Shown here: positions 7,321 to 14,707 of the stretch, piece after piece
Numbering within the stretch: the first letter of the stretch is position 1
Layout: each line of letters begins with the position of its first letter
From: Anaerolineae bacterium
Lineage (GTDB): Bacteria > Chloroflexota > Anaerolineae > Aggregatilineales > Phototrophicaceae
Assembly (NCBI GenBank): GCA_028284565.1
Contig: JANQRM010000234.1
Location: 1-27,566 of the forward strand
DNA: 27,566 bases
Direction of reading: 5' to 3'
Position numbers and translations under genes: made by a program
Notes under the pieces: generated by a model
Databases searched by the model: none
What the model was told of the DNA's origin: nothing
Seen by the model: only the letters and a program-made list of their open reading frames with translations

Positions 7321-7780
7321 ACAAATCCTGTATCTTATTTAATAAAATTTGGGCGATCCTTGCTGACACCAGTTCTCACGAAATCATTGCATCAACAGAC
7401 TATCTATATTGCATCATAGTATAGACTTACTTGAGATGTTTAGCGAAGTAGAGTTTGATGCGCGTTTGAGACAGTAGAAAATATTCCATAGAGTTCCTAA
7501 AACGCAGTCCTGCGTATCGTAACAATCCAGATGACTGACCAGCTGACGCTGAAACCTAACAATCTGATGTCTGTCATCTGAAATCTGATATCTCCCTGAT
7601 GCAGATGCATAGCGGAGTGCAGTGTCATTGGTCAGTGTCTACGCGACCTACGCGCACCATTTGCATCCCACTTCACGCCAACTTTGTGATACGATTACTG
7701 ATACCGACCAAAACATGCCCGCCGTGACCTAATCAATTCGGGAATGAAGTCAAGTAACAACAAACATTTAGGACTAAACA
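7321..7780. other. Gene-free gap upstream of uxuA, made largely of repeats
   Basis: No credible gene. 7321-7500 is A+T-rich and should hold the promoter of the leftward HTH/TIR-like gene. 7528-7593 is an AGCTGA/ATCTGA-type degenerate tract. 7594-7743 is copy 1 of the direct repeat described separately. Only about 38 bp remain between that repeat and the uxuA start codon, so any uxuA promoter must lie within or overlap the repeat. Confidence 0.55.
7594..7743 (+). repeat. Dispersed direct repeat R1, with 44-nt insert
   Basis: R1 reads CCCTGATGCAGATGCATA (7594-7611), a 44-nt insert (7612-7655), ACCATTTGCATCCCACTTC... ACTTTGTGATACGATT (7656-7697), then the 30-nt element 7703-7732 and a short TC(A)AATTCGGGA tail. 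R2 (8839-8938) has the same order without the insert; R3 (9553-9612) has only the central part. ATGCA at 7605-7609 and TGCAT at 7662-7666 can pair, so the insert lies in the loop of a potential hairpin. Part of the insert, GGTCAGTGTCTACGCGACC at 7630-7648, recurs at 9719-9737. Confidence 0.88.
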
Positions 7781-8800
7781 ATGTATCTCTCATTCCGTTG
7801 GTATGGACCCACTGACCCCATCTCCTTGCAAGATATTCAGCAAATCCCCGGTATGAAGAGTGTGGTTACAGCACTCTACGATGTGCCTGCCAGTCAATCA
7901 TGGGATGAAAGACGCTTACGGTCTCTCAAAGACGATATTGAAGCGCACAACATGACCTTCGATGTCGTAGAAAGCATCCCCGTTCATGAAGATATCAAAT
8001 TAGGACGACCCACCCGTGATGCTCATATCGCCGTCTATCGGGAAAACCTTGCGCTGATGGGACGATTAGGCATTGAAGTGTTGTGTTATAACTTTATGCC
8101 TTTGTATAGTTGGTTTCGCACCGAATATGAAAAGCCCCTTGTCGATGGGTCAACAGCGATGGGCTTCGACCAACGCGAACTGTATAATGTCCCCGATCCA
8201 TGGTCAACCGACTTGCCAGCGTATTGGCCCCTCGAAGAAAGCCTTGATGACACCAAAGAAGCCTATCAGCAAATAAACACCGAAGATGTCTGGGAAAATT
8301 TTCGCTATTTTCTGGAACAAATTACACCGACTGCGGAAGAAGTTGGCGTAAAACTTGCCATCCATCCCGACGATCCACCATGGGAAATCTTTGGATTGCC
8401 ACGCATTATTCGGGACGAACAGGACCTCCAACGCACGCTTAATTTAGTCAAAAGTACCAACAATGGATTAACCTTTTGCACAGGTGCATTAGGCGCAAAA
8501 GCCGAAAATGATTTGCCAGCTATGATTCGTAAATTTGGGGAGCGTATCCACTTTGTACATTGTCGCAATGTTAAACGAACCGATGAATTGGCGTTTCATG
8601 AAGTCGCGCACCCCCCAGCCTATGGAGATGTAAACCTCGTCGAAGCCCTACGCGCATTGAAGGATGTCGATTATCAAGGACCACTACGCCCCGATCATGG
8701 GCGCAACATCTGGGGTGAAAAGCGAACCCCCGGTTATGGTCTCTATGATCGAGCGTTGGGAGCCACCTATTTATTGGGGATTTGGGAAGCGACACAATAA
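7781..8800 (+). CDS. uxuA: D-mannonate dehydratase
   Basis: Dehydrates D-mannonate to 2-keto-3-deoxy-D-gluconate (EC 4.2.1.8), the last specific step of glucuronate breakdown before the KDG kinase/aldolase steps. The 339 residues match the UxuA TIM-barrel family from end to end: CYNFMPLYSWFRTEYE, KLAIHPDDPPWEIFGLPRI, NGLTFCTGALG, HFVHCRNV, RPDHGRNIWGE and GYGLYDRALGATYLLG. The likely metal ligands His195, Cys233, His260 and Asp305 are all present. Length is at the short end for the family. The gene stands alone, 7 kb from the sugar-transport locus, and is bracketed by repeats R1 and R2 in the same orientation. A second, broken member of the family ends the transport operon at 26147-27209. No strong Shine-Dalgarno is seen upstream of the ATG. 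Confidence 0.95.
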   Translation: MYLSFRWYGPTDPISLQDIQQIPGMKSVVTALYDVPASQSWDERRLRSLKDDIEAHNMTFDVVESIPVHEDIKLGRPTRDAHIAVYRENLALMGRLGIEVLCYNFMPLYSWFRTEYEKPLVDGSTAMGFDQRELYNVPDPWSTDLPAYWPLEESLDDTKEAYQQINTEDVWENFRYFLEQITPTAEEVGVKLAIHPDDPPWEIFGLPRIIRDEQDLQRTLNLVKSTNNGLTFCTGALGAKAENDLPAMIRKFGERIHFVHCRNVKRTDELAFHEVAHPPAYGDVNLVEALRALKDVDYQGPLRPDHGRNIWGEKRTPGYGLYDRALGATYLLGIWEATQ

Positions 8801-8838
8801 TTTAGATTAGGCTTGAGATACCATCTAAGAACGCTAAA

Positions 8839-8938
8839 TCCCTGATGCAGATGCATAACCATTTGCATCCCACTTCGCCCCGACTTTGTGATTCGATTTC
8901 CGACTAAAACACGCCCGCCGTGACCTAAGAAATCGGGA
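8839..8938 (+). repeat. Dispersed direct repeat R2
   Basis: TCCCTGATGCAGATGCATA, then ACCATTTGCATCCCACTTCG..., ACTTTGTGATTCGATT, and CCGACTAAAACACGCCCGCC with GTGACCTAAG...ATCGGGA. It is collinear with R1 except for the 44-nt insert and a few substitutions. ATGCA at 8851-8855 can pair with TGCAT at 8864-8868. Most of the 274-bp gap 8801-9074 is this repeat; I see no gene there. Confidence 0.88.
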
Positions 8939-9074
8939 CAATGTGAAAATTAATACACGCTTCGTAAAGGTGTGTTATGACGCGCCCGTTAATCATATTC
9001 CAACACCAAAAAGAACGCTGAAAAATAGTGTAGAATCGGCTGTAAGCTACACGTTCGTATGACACTAGACTCGC

Positions 9075-9428
9075 ATGTATTCCGACAGCTTTGGAAATGA
9101 AAAACCAATAATTATTCAAGTCAAAAGTCTCAAAGAGATGTTGACAGAGATTTCATCAGAGGGTTTTACGCTAATAGTAGCTGATGATGAATCGTTCCAA
9201 ATTGATTTTGAAACCTGCTTTTTGAATCATCTCAAGGAGATTGAACCAGAGGAAAAGCGCGAGAGGTATCGTGAGTATAGAACCGTTGGTCAACGCAATA
9301 TCAGCGAGAATTTTATCGAATTCTTCACCGACCCGATTACCCGCTTAGAATTTGATTCGATAAACGATTTTCATGAACTTCGACATCGCATCCGACGACT
9401 TCGCTGGCGAACAATCGATTTAACCTAA
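9075..9428 (+). CDS. Hypothetical protein, 117 aa
   Basis: A small protein I do not recognise. The N-terminal half alternates short hydrophobic strands with acidic turns (PIIIQVKSLKEMLTEI, FTLIVADDESFQIDF). The middle is Glu/Arg-rich (EPEEKRERYREYR), and the C-terminus is strongly basic (FHELRHRIRRLRWRTIDLT). There is no signal peptide or TM segment. The start codon at 9075 has no clear Shine-Dalgarno. Support comes from protein-like composition and from a good hairpin terminator 6 nt after the stop. It sits between repeats R2 and R3 and has no functional neighbours. Confidence 0.5.
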   Translation: MYSDSFGNEKPIIIQVKSLKEMLTEISSEGFTLIVADDESFQIDFETCFLNHLKEIEPEEKRERYREYRTVGQRNISENFIEFFTDPITRLEFDSINDFHELRHRIRRLRWRTIDLT

Positions 9429-9433
9429 GTAAA

Positions 9434-9462
9434 AAGTCTCCCCTACGAAGTGGGGGAGATTT
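9434..9462. terminator. Hairpin terminator after the 117-aa gene
   Basis: AAGTCTCCCC (9434-9443) pairs with GGGGAGATTT (9453-9462) around the 9-nt loop TACGAAGTG. This gives a 10-bp stem with one G-T wobble, preceded by A's and ending in T's. The stop codon is at 9426-9428. It may also belong to a dispersed repeat family, since a second GGGGG block follows at 9466. Confidence 0.6.
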
Positions 9463-10214
9463 AGAGGGGGATAGTTATCGACCTTTGCATCATTATTCAG
9501 TCTCCATACAGTCTAAATATCTCTAACGGTAAAGGTATGGAAATCGTTAGAAAATGCATAGCCAAATGCATAACCATTTGCATCCCACTTCGCCCCAACT
9601 TTATGATACGATGAGAAAGCCACGGCATCGCCTTGACGCACCTTAACATGCCCAATAGCGGATAACTTGCCTACGAAATGAACAATGCATATCCTCCCTT
9701 GCGAAACTGAAGTGTGCAGGTCAGTGTCTACGCGACCCTATGCGAGGAAGCGAGGAGGGGGATAAACAAGCGCAATTTGGCTGGGAAATCCGTCACACTT
9801 TCTTGCGTCGTTCCTGATGGTGGACAATTACCACCGCCAAAACCCTGAAAGCTGACTTACTGACGGCTGAAAGCAATGAATCGGATGTCTAAAATCTGTC
9901 ATCTGAAAGCTCTTTCAAACTGCTTTCAAACCAAATGGCGGGAAGTGGCGAGAAGCCCCTTGCCAACCGCCGAAAAACAGTTTGCACCGCCGGCGGTAAA
10001 TAAAGAAAGGAATGGAATTCAAACGGAGTGCTAACTTTATCCGTCGTCACAACGGGAACGCGCCTGCCAACCGTCGAAAACATATAGTGTCCGCGCAACG
10101 GTAAAATCGAAACCAACAATTCACAAACCGAAGGCAAACCTATACGATGCTTTCTTAATGATAAACCTGATAGCTGATAAGCTGAATTGCTGACCCGCTG
10201 AAAGGCTCTGTTCC
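9463..10214. other. Long gene-free stretch of decayed repeats
   Basis: About 750 bp with no gene I can support. Contents: R3 at 9553-9612; a copy of GGTCAGTGTCTACGCGACC at 9719-9737; AGCTGA/ATCTGA tracts at 9844-9915 and 10166-10205; and an imperfect direct repeat beginning TGCCAACCG(C/T)CGAAAA at 9961 and 10065, each ending in CGGTAAA. The perfect palindrome CCGCCGGCGG lies inside the first of these. A minus-strand open frame (9889-10272) spans the area but overlaps the start of the alcohol dehydrogenase gene and has no recognisable domain. Confidence 0.55.
9553..9612 (+). repeat. Dispersed direct repeat R3 (core only)
   Basis: AATGCATAGCCAAATGCATA then ACCATTTGCATCCCACTTCG, CCCCAACTTTATGATACGAT. 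It matches the central part of R2 almost base for base, with ATGCATA partly duplicated at the left. The right-hand 30-nt element of R1/R2 is missing. Confidence 0.8.
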
Positions 10215-11318
10215 ATGAAAACCCAAGCCGCCCTCCTGACCGAACCCAAACAACCCTTCCGCATCGAAACACTCGATTTACAGGAGCCTCAAGCAGGCGA
10301 AGTCCGCATCAAAATCGCCGCCAGTGGTATCTGCCATAGCGATTGGCATGTCGCATCCGGCGATACCCAACATCCCATGCCCTGTGTCGCTGGACACGAA
10401 GGCGCAGGTGTGGTCGAAGCGGTGGGCGAAGGTGTCACTCGGCTCAAGGTCGGTGACCATGTGACCCTCAGTTGGACACCCGATTGTGGCAATTGCTTCT
10501 ATTGCCGACGCAACCAGCCCAACCTCTGCGAGACCTTCACCGAACCCATCTGGAATGGTGTGATGCTTGATGGGACTGCCCGCCTCAGTTGGAAGGGCGA
10601 ACCCGTCTATCACTACTGTGGCTTGGCGACCTTCGCCGAGTATGCCGTTGTCCCAGAGCAGAGTTGCGTCCCCATCCCCAAAGATGTGTCATTGAAGGTG
10701 GCTTCACTCGTCGGCTGTGCGGTGGCAACAGGAGTCGGCGCGACCTTCTACACCTCTCCCGTCCGACCCGGCGAAAGTGTCGTGGTCTATGGCGCAGGCG
10801 GTGTGGGATTGAATGTGATACAAGGCGCGTTACTCTCTGGTGCAAGGCAAATCATTGCGGTGGATACTAACGAATCCAAGATGGCGATTGCTCGTGACTT
10901 TGGTGCGACTCATACGCTGATGTCCGATGATGATACGGTCTCGGCGATACAAGCCCTCACCGATGGACGCGGGGCAGACCATGTATTCGAGTCCGTTGGC
11001 TTGCCCCAATTGCAAGAAGCGGGCTTAGAAGCAACACGTCCCGGTGGCACACTCACACTCGTCGGTCTATCGCCCATGGGGACACCCACCAATCTACCCG
11101 GAGCCGTCATCACCCGCACCGAGAAGACTATTCGGGGCAGTTACTACGGCACAGTCAGCCCACAACGCGACTTCCCGTTGATGATTGATTTGTATCTGGC
11201 TGGCAAACTCAACTTAGAAGGATTAATTACACAGGAGTATCGCCTCGACCGAATCAATGAGGCATACGAGGCAATGCTGTCTGGCGAAGTGGCGCGCGGG
11301 GTGATTGTCTTTGACTAG
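10215..11318 (+). CDS. Zinc-dependent alcohol dehydrogenase (MDR family)
   Basis: A 367-residue NAD-dependent alcohol/aldehyde dehydrogenase close to the class III (glutathione- or mycothiol-formaldehyde) group. Catalytic zinc ligands are visible: Cys40 (SGICHSDWH), His61-Glu62 (AGHEGAG) and Cys168 (SLVGCAVATGVGA). The structural zinc lobe is complete with Cys91, 94, 97 and 105 (CGNCFYCRRNQPNLC). The cofactor fold has GAGGVG at 193-198, and Asp217 in IIAVDTN indicates NAD rather than NADP. The NQPNLCETF and GVMLDGTARLS segments are typical of mycothiol/S-hydroxymethyl dehydrogenase-like members, but the natural substrate is not certain. It stands alone, and its last four bases overlap the convergent gene 11315-11719. 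Confidence 0.93.
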   Translation: MKTQAALLTEPKQPFRIETLDLQEPQAGEVRIKIAASGICHSDWHVASGDTQHPMPCVAGHEGAGVVEAVGEGVTRLKVGDHVTLSWTPDCGNCFYCRRNQPNLCETFTEPIWNGVMLDGTARLSWKGEPVYHYCGLATFAEYAVVPEQSCVPIPKDVSLKVASLVGCAVATGVGATFYTSPVRPGESVVVYGAGGVGLNVIQGALLSGARQIIAVDTNESKMAIARDFGATHTLMSDDDTVSAIQALTDGRGADHVFESVGLPQLQEAGLEATRPGGTLTLVGLSPMGTPTNLPGAVITRTEKTIRGSYYGTVSPQRDFPLMIDLYLAGKLNLEGLITQEYRLDRINEAYEAMLSGEVARGVIVFD

Positions 11319-11719
11319 CGGACGAGTTCTTGTTCTTGGGGCATCTCGTCAATCAGCGTCATGGCTTCGAGTGAGAGGCGGGAGTCGGGGGTATGGGTTT
11401 GCAGACGGTCACGCAGATAGGCGCGTTGTTCTGGAGATGCCTCCTCCAGCAGGCGGTCGGCGAGGGTGTAAAAGTCCTCTTGGACTTCGTCACGTTTGAG
11501 CTTTTCCGACAGGGTATCATTCGCCTTGATGACTCGCCTCAGCACCCATTCCCAGACAAGGACGGTGGTGACAACCAGCAGGGTAAGCAATAGCGGTGTA
11601 GCCAGTTCGGTTCCCGCGCGATAGAGGGAATACAAGCCCAAGCCTATCCAGAGGGTCGCAATCCCGGCTAAGATGTGATGCCATGACAACCGCCCAAGTT
11701 GCATTATACTCTGCCTCAT
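11315..11719 (-). CDS. Small membrane protein with two TM helices, unknown function
   Basis: 134 residues from the ATG at 11719. The in-frame ATG at 11704 has GAGG 9 nt upstream and is an equally good start (129 residues). Two hydrophobic helices lie at about 15-32 (HHILAGIATLWIGLGLYSLY) and 40-58 (ATPLLLTLLVVTTVLVWEWV). They are followed by a charged cytoplasmic tail with helical character (DTLSEKLKRDEVQEDFYTLA, LLEEASPEQRAYLRDRLQ). I do not recognise the family. It is convergent with the alcohol dehydrogenase gene and overlaps it by 4 bp. Confidence 0.75.
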   Translation of the reverse strand: MRQSIMQLGRLSWHHILAGIATLWIGLGLYSLYRAGTELATPLLLTLLVVTTVLVWEWVLRRVIKANDTLSEKLKRDEVQEDFYTLADRLLEEASPEQRAYLRDRLQTHTPDSRLSLEAMTLIDEMPQEQELVR

Positions 11720-11735
11720 CTTGGTTATGTTTCGG

Positions 11736-11760
11736 TAGGGGTGAACAGCTGTCCACCCTT
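11736..11760. repeat. Palindromic intergenic repeat (TGTAGGGGCG type), copy 3
   Basis: TAGGGGTGAACAGCTGTCCA followed by CCCTT. GGGTG (11739-11743) pairs with CACCC (11754-11758), and the ACAGCTGT core is shared with copy 1; the A/C pair at 11744/11753 is mismatched. It lies between two divergent genes, so here it cannot act as a shared terminator. Confidence 0.65.
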
Positions 11761-11803
11761 ACAAAAATAGTATAAGGAAAAAGTCGCTTAAGAGTGTAAA
11801 CGT

Positions 11804-12511
11804 ATGGATTCGTCAACAATCGCCAAGCTGAACGCCATCAACAAAGCCTTCTATAAGACAACCGCCCGCGAATTCGACCAAACGCGCGGACAAGCGTGGG
11901 TCGGCTGGCAGGCATGTCTCCCTCATCTGCCACAGACACCCTTATCTGTGTTGGATGTCGGCTGTGGAAATGGACGCTTTGGGGTGTTTCTGGCAGACAA
12001 TCACCCATTCCCCATTCGCTATCATGGGCTGGATAACAACCGACAACTCCTCGACTTCGCACAACAGGCTCTCAGCCCGATTGAAATGATTGAGGCGAGC
12101 TTTGATGACTATGACATGATGCGGGATGCCTTGCCTGATGCAAGCTACAACCTTGTGGTGCTATTCGGTGTCATTCATCATGTCGCAGGCTATGCCAATC
12201 GTCAGGCATTCATGCGGGAACTCGCGCAACGGGTGGCAGAGGATGGCTTGCTGATATTCGCGGCTTGGTGTTTCTATGAGCAAGACCGCTTCCGACAACG
12301 GATTGTGGCTTGGGATGATGAACTGACAGTTGAGAAGCATGACTATCTATTGGATTGGCGACGGGGTGAACGCGCCTTGCGCTATTGTCATTACGTGGAT
12401 GATGAAGAACATTCAGCCTTAATCGAGGCAACAGGGATGGATGTCCTTGCCGATTATCGGGCAGACGGCGCAACAGGCGATATGAATCGCTATAGCGTCT
12501 TACAGAAATAG
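11804..12511 (+). CDS. Class I SAM-dependent methyltransferase, Trm9/ALKBH8-like
   Basis: 235 residues with a standard Rossmann methyltransferase core: motif I VLDVGCGNGRFGVFLA (about 49-64), motif II YHGLDNNRQLLDFA, the post-motif NLVVLFGVIHHVAG, and GLLIFAAWCF. The C-terminal third reads YLLDWRRGERALRYCHYVDD ... ALIEATGMDVLADY ... GDMNRYSVLQK. This order (a W-R-x-G, then R-Y-x-H, then a final N-x-Y strand) resembles tRNA wobble-uridine carboxymethyl methyltransferases of the Trm9/ALKBH8 type. The fold is certain; the tRNA role is a guess from that tail. It is a single-gene unit. Confidence 0.88.
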   Translation: MDSSTIAKLNAINKAFYKTTAREFDQTRGQAWVGWQACLPHLPQTPLSVLDVGCGNGRFGVFLADNHPFPIRYHGLDNNRQLLDFAQQALSPIEMIEASFDDYDMMRDALPDASYNLVVLFGVIHHVAGYANRQAFMRELAQRVAEDGLLIFAAWCFYEQDRFRQRIVAWDDELTVEKHDYLLDWRRGERALRYCHYVDDEEHSALIEATGMDVLADYRADGATGDMNRYSVLQK

Positions 12512-12597
12512 GAAACCAATGCGGTGTTAATGGACTGGTTAGCGATGTGTAAGGTTCGGTTATCATGATGAAAGAAAGTGTATTGTAGAGGAATCGA

Positions 12598-12927
12598 ATG
12601 TTACGTATTAGCGCAAACAACCAGCGTAAGTCGCTCATCGCAGAGGGGACTGTCGGTAAGACGGTTCGCATTTTCGAGAATCATTGGTACTTCGACCCGT
12701 CTGTTGTCGATATGGAACACCTCATCATCACCGAGCGCACCTACCATTGTCCATACAAGGGGGTTTGCTTGTGGATCGACCTCATATCCCCTGACAAAAC
12801 GGCACGCAACATCGGCTGGGTGTACCACGACCCCTTCCCAACCTATGACTTTATCCGTGACCAAATCGCCTTCTATGCGAGTGATACGGATGGCACAATT
12901 GCCGAACAGCTCTCAGCAACTGCCTAA
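12598..12927 (+). CDS. DUF427 domain protein
   Basis: 109 residues matching the small DUF427 family along its whole length: VRIFENHWYFDPSVVDMEHL, TERTYHCPYKGVCLWIDL, ARNIGWVYHDPFP, and IRDQIAFYAS at the end. The YHCPYKG segment with its Cys and the W-x-Y-x-x-P ending are the family hallmarks. The biochemical function is unknown. GAGG lies 6-7 nt before the ATG. It ends in a 4-bp overlap with the convergent gene 12924-13352. Confidence 0.85.
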   Translation: MLRISANNQRKSLIAEGTVGKTVRIFENHWYFDPSVVDMEHLIITERTYHCPYKGVCLWIDLISPDKTARNIGWVYHDPFPTYDFIRDQIAFYASDTDGTIAEQLSATA

Positions 12928-13352
12928 ACGGAGTCTGTCTGCGGTTCGAGGATGACGACGGGGATTTTGCGCGTGGTCTTGGCTTGGTAATCGCCGTAGC
13001 TCGAATTCATCTCATTCAGTTGAGTGAAGAGACGCTTGTATTCTTCGCCTTCTGCACGATGGGCAGTGACTGCAATCTGTTGGTCTTTAACTTGAATGGT
13101 GGCTTGGGGCTGGCTTTCTAGGTTCAACCACCACGCCGGATGTTTCACACTCCCGCCATTGGATGCGACGACCACATAGTTATCACCATCTGCCATATAC
13201 CCAAGCGGAATAGTACGTTCTTTACCAGATTTGCGTCCGGTTGTGGTGAGTAGCAAGATTTTCATGGGACCGAATTCACCTAGAAATGACCCATTCGAGA
13301 GGCGATAGAGGGATTTATGCATGTTGATGAAGAGCTTGGAGAAAAAGTTCAT
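12924..13352 (-). CDS. Deazaflavin (F420)-dependent nitroreductase-family protein (DUF385)
   Basis: 142 residues of the split-barrel F420-binding family typified by mycobacterial Ddn. Hallmarks: LLLTTTGRKSGKERTIPLGY, NYVVVASNGGSVKHPAWWLN, LESQPQATIQVKDQ, and the closing RKIPVVILEP. Ddn-type enzymes transfer hydride from F420H2 to quinones or other acceptors; the acceptor here is unknown. It starts 9 nt downstream of the acylphosphatase stop codon, so the two are probably co-transcribed on the minus strand. It is longer and more typical than its relative at 2871-3191. F420 genes themselves are not in the window. Confidence 0.88.
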   Translation of the reverse strand: MNFFSKLFINMHKSLYRLSNGSFLGEFGPMKILLLTTTGRKSGKERTIPLGYMADGDNYVVVASNGGSVKHPAWWLNLESQPQATIQVKDQQIAVTAHRAEGEEYKRLFTQLNEMNSSYGDYQAKTTRKIPVVILEPQTDSV

Positions 13353-13361
13353 TTACTTAGC

Positions 13362-13649
13362 CTATTGATACCGAACATTGAAACCGGAGAATTCTCCAGT
13401 GGCATCTTCCCATGTTTCATCGACAGAATCAACCTGTGAAGAGGGTGACCCGCGATGCAAAAATTCCAGCAATTGTTGAAGGGTTGCTTCAGTGCCTTCG
13501 GCAAGGATTTCGACAGCACCATCATTGCGATTCATCACCCAGCCTTTGATGTTCTGCTGACGCGCTTCAAGGACGGTATAATAGCGAAAACTGACCCCCT
13601 GTACACGCCCGTTGACGACGGCATGCAAACGGCGTTGGACTGTACTCAT
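13362..13649 (-). CDS. acyP: Acylphosphatase
   Basis: Hydrolyses acyl phosphates (EC 3.6.1.7). The 95-residue product starts at the ATG at 13649, with AAGGAG 6 nt upstream; the frame stays open further upstream but that part is not family-like. Signature 1, VNGRVQGVSFRYYT, holds the phosphate-binding Arg of the GVxFR element. Signature 2, GWVMNRNDGAVEILAEG, holds the catalytic Asn. The normal C-terminal strand (FSGFNVRY) completes the ferredoxin-like fold. One usual feature differs: the motif reads GVSFR where GVGFR/GVFFR is common. It is followed after 9 nt by the DUF385-type gene. Confidence 0.95.
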   Translation of the reverse strand: MSTVQRRLHAVVNGRVQGVSFRYYTVLEARQQNIKGWVMNRNDGAVEILAEGTEATLQQLLEFLHRGSPSSQVDSVDETWEDATGEFSGFNVRYQ

Positions 13650-13769
13650 GCTTACTCCTTGTATCCCCCACGCAAGCATAACATAATATGATGTCATAAT
13701 AAAATCGGATTCATCTATTGACAGGGGACAGGTTTCCGCATACAACGCAAGCAATGGACATGGAGATGG

Positions 13770-14621
13770 ATGTCTGAGCTGATGAACAAATCCCTACTCA
13801 TGATCGGGATGCTATTGACTAGCTGTGCCACGCCTGCCCCGCCAACGTTGACACCGACTCGAAGTGTGTCGGGACCCACACTGGTGCCGAGTCCGACAGC
13901 AGTGGTGTTGTCGTCGGATGAACTCTATGATGATGCAGACTTTGTGGGACAGAGTAATCCAACCGTGGCGGCATTGCCTGTAGACGGCGTATTACCGCCT
14001 GTGTCTGCGAGTACGCCTGACGCAAACAATACGAATAGCGTCACGGTGGTGCTGGAAGATGGCATGATGCTGGTGGGGGATTTGTATGAGAATGCAGACC
14101 CGACCCGACGACCCGGCTTGTTGTTGATTGGTGCAGACCGCACGGCTTGGGGCATCTTCCCAGAGGAACTGAAAAACGCGGGCTTTACGGTGTTGGTGAT
14201 GGAATTGCGTGCCTTGCCTGTGGCAGAAGATGTGGAGACGATGTTAACCGCGCTGAGTGAGTTGGGGACGGTTGACCCGGCGCGAATCGGGGTAATCGGG
14301 GCAAGTGCGGGTGCTGATTTGACTTTGCTGGGTTGTACACGGAATCTGTTGTGTGATGTGGCGGTGTTACTCAGTCCATTAGGGCAAGATACCTTGCTGA
14401 ATGTGATTGCCTCGTATAATCCGCGTGCGTTGATGGTGTTGGCGGCGCAAAATGATGCGGATTCCTATCCGACAGCGTTTAGTTTATTGCAAGCCTCGAC
14501 AGGCGAAAAATCCTTCCTTGAAACGACAGATGGGCATGGGGTGGCGATGTTGCAATTTAATCCCAGCTTGAAAGATGAGATGATTCGCTGGTTGATTCAC
14601 ACCTTGAGGAATAATGAATAA
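13770..14621 (+). CDS. Lipoprotein with alpha/beta-hydrolase domain
   Basis: 283 residues. A short signal peptide ends in a lipobox (MLLTSC, Cys19), so the protein should be lipid-anchored outside the membrane. Residues 20-85 form a Pro/Thr/Ser-rich linker. The hydrolase domain covers about 90-283: VVLEDGMMLVGDLYENAD, PGLLLIGADRTAWG, FTVLVMELRALP, the nucleophile elbow IGVIGASAGADL (Ser about 178), LMVLAAQNDADSY with the likely acid, and TTDGHGVAML with the likely His. It is shorter than typical members and has no DxRGHGxS strand like the 1-414 protein (ELRALP instead). GGAG lies close upstream of the start; the ATG at 13782 is an alternative start. Substrate unknown. Confidence 0.85.
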   Translation: MSELMNKSLLMIGMLLTSCATPAPPTLTPTRSVSGPTLVPSPTAVVLSSDELYDDADFVGQSNPTVAALPVDGVLPPVSASTPDANNTNSVTVVLEDGMMLVGDLYENADPTRRPGLLLIGADRTAWGIFPEELKNAGFTVLVMELRALPVAEDVETMLTALSELGTVDPARIGVIGASAGADLTLLGCTRNLLCDVAVLLSPLGQDTLLNVIASYNPRALMVLAAQNDADSYPTAFSLLQASTGEKSFLETTDGHGVAMLQFNPSLKDEMIRWLIHTLRNNE

Positions 14622-14707
14622 TTGAACCGCCAAGGCACAGAGAACGCCAAGTGATTATGATGCTTATTCGTTACGATACTCCGTGTCGAATTATTCAGTG
14701 AAAATAT

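Noticed and set aside
7594..9612. Possible CRISPR array from R1, R2 and R3
   Set aside because: Copies are 60-150 bp, spaced by whole genes (about 0.7-1.2 kb), and no cas genes are seen.
9889..10272. Minus-strand open frame of 127 codons before the alcohol dehydrogenase
   Set aside because: It overlaps the dehydrogenase start by 58 bp, covers internally repeated DNA, and shows no domain or ribosome site.
13650..13754. N-terminal extension of acylphosphatase
   Set aside because: AAGGAG lies 6 nt before the ATG at 13649, and the family begins there; the upstream frame has no family resemblance.
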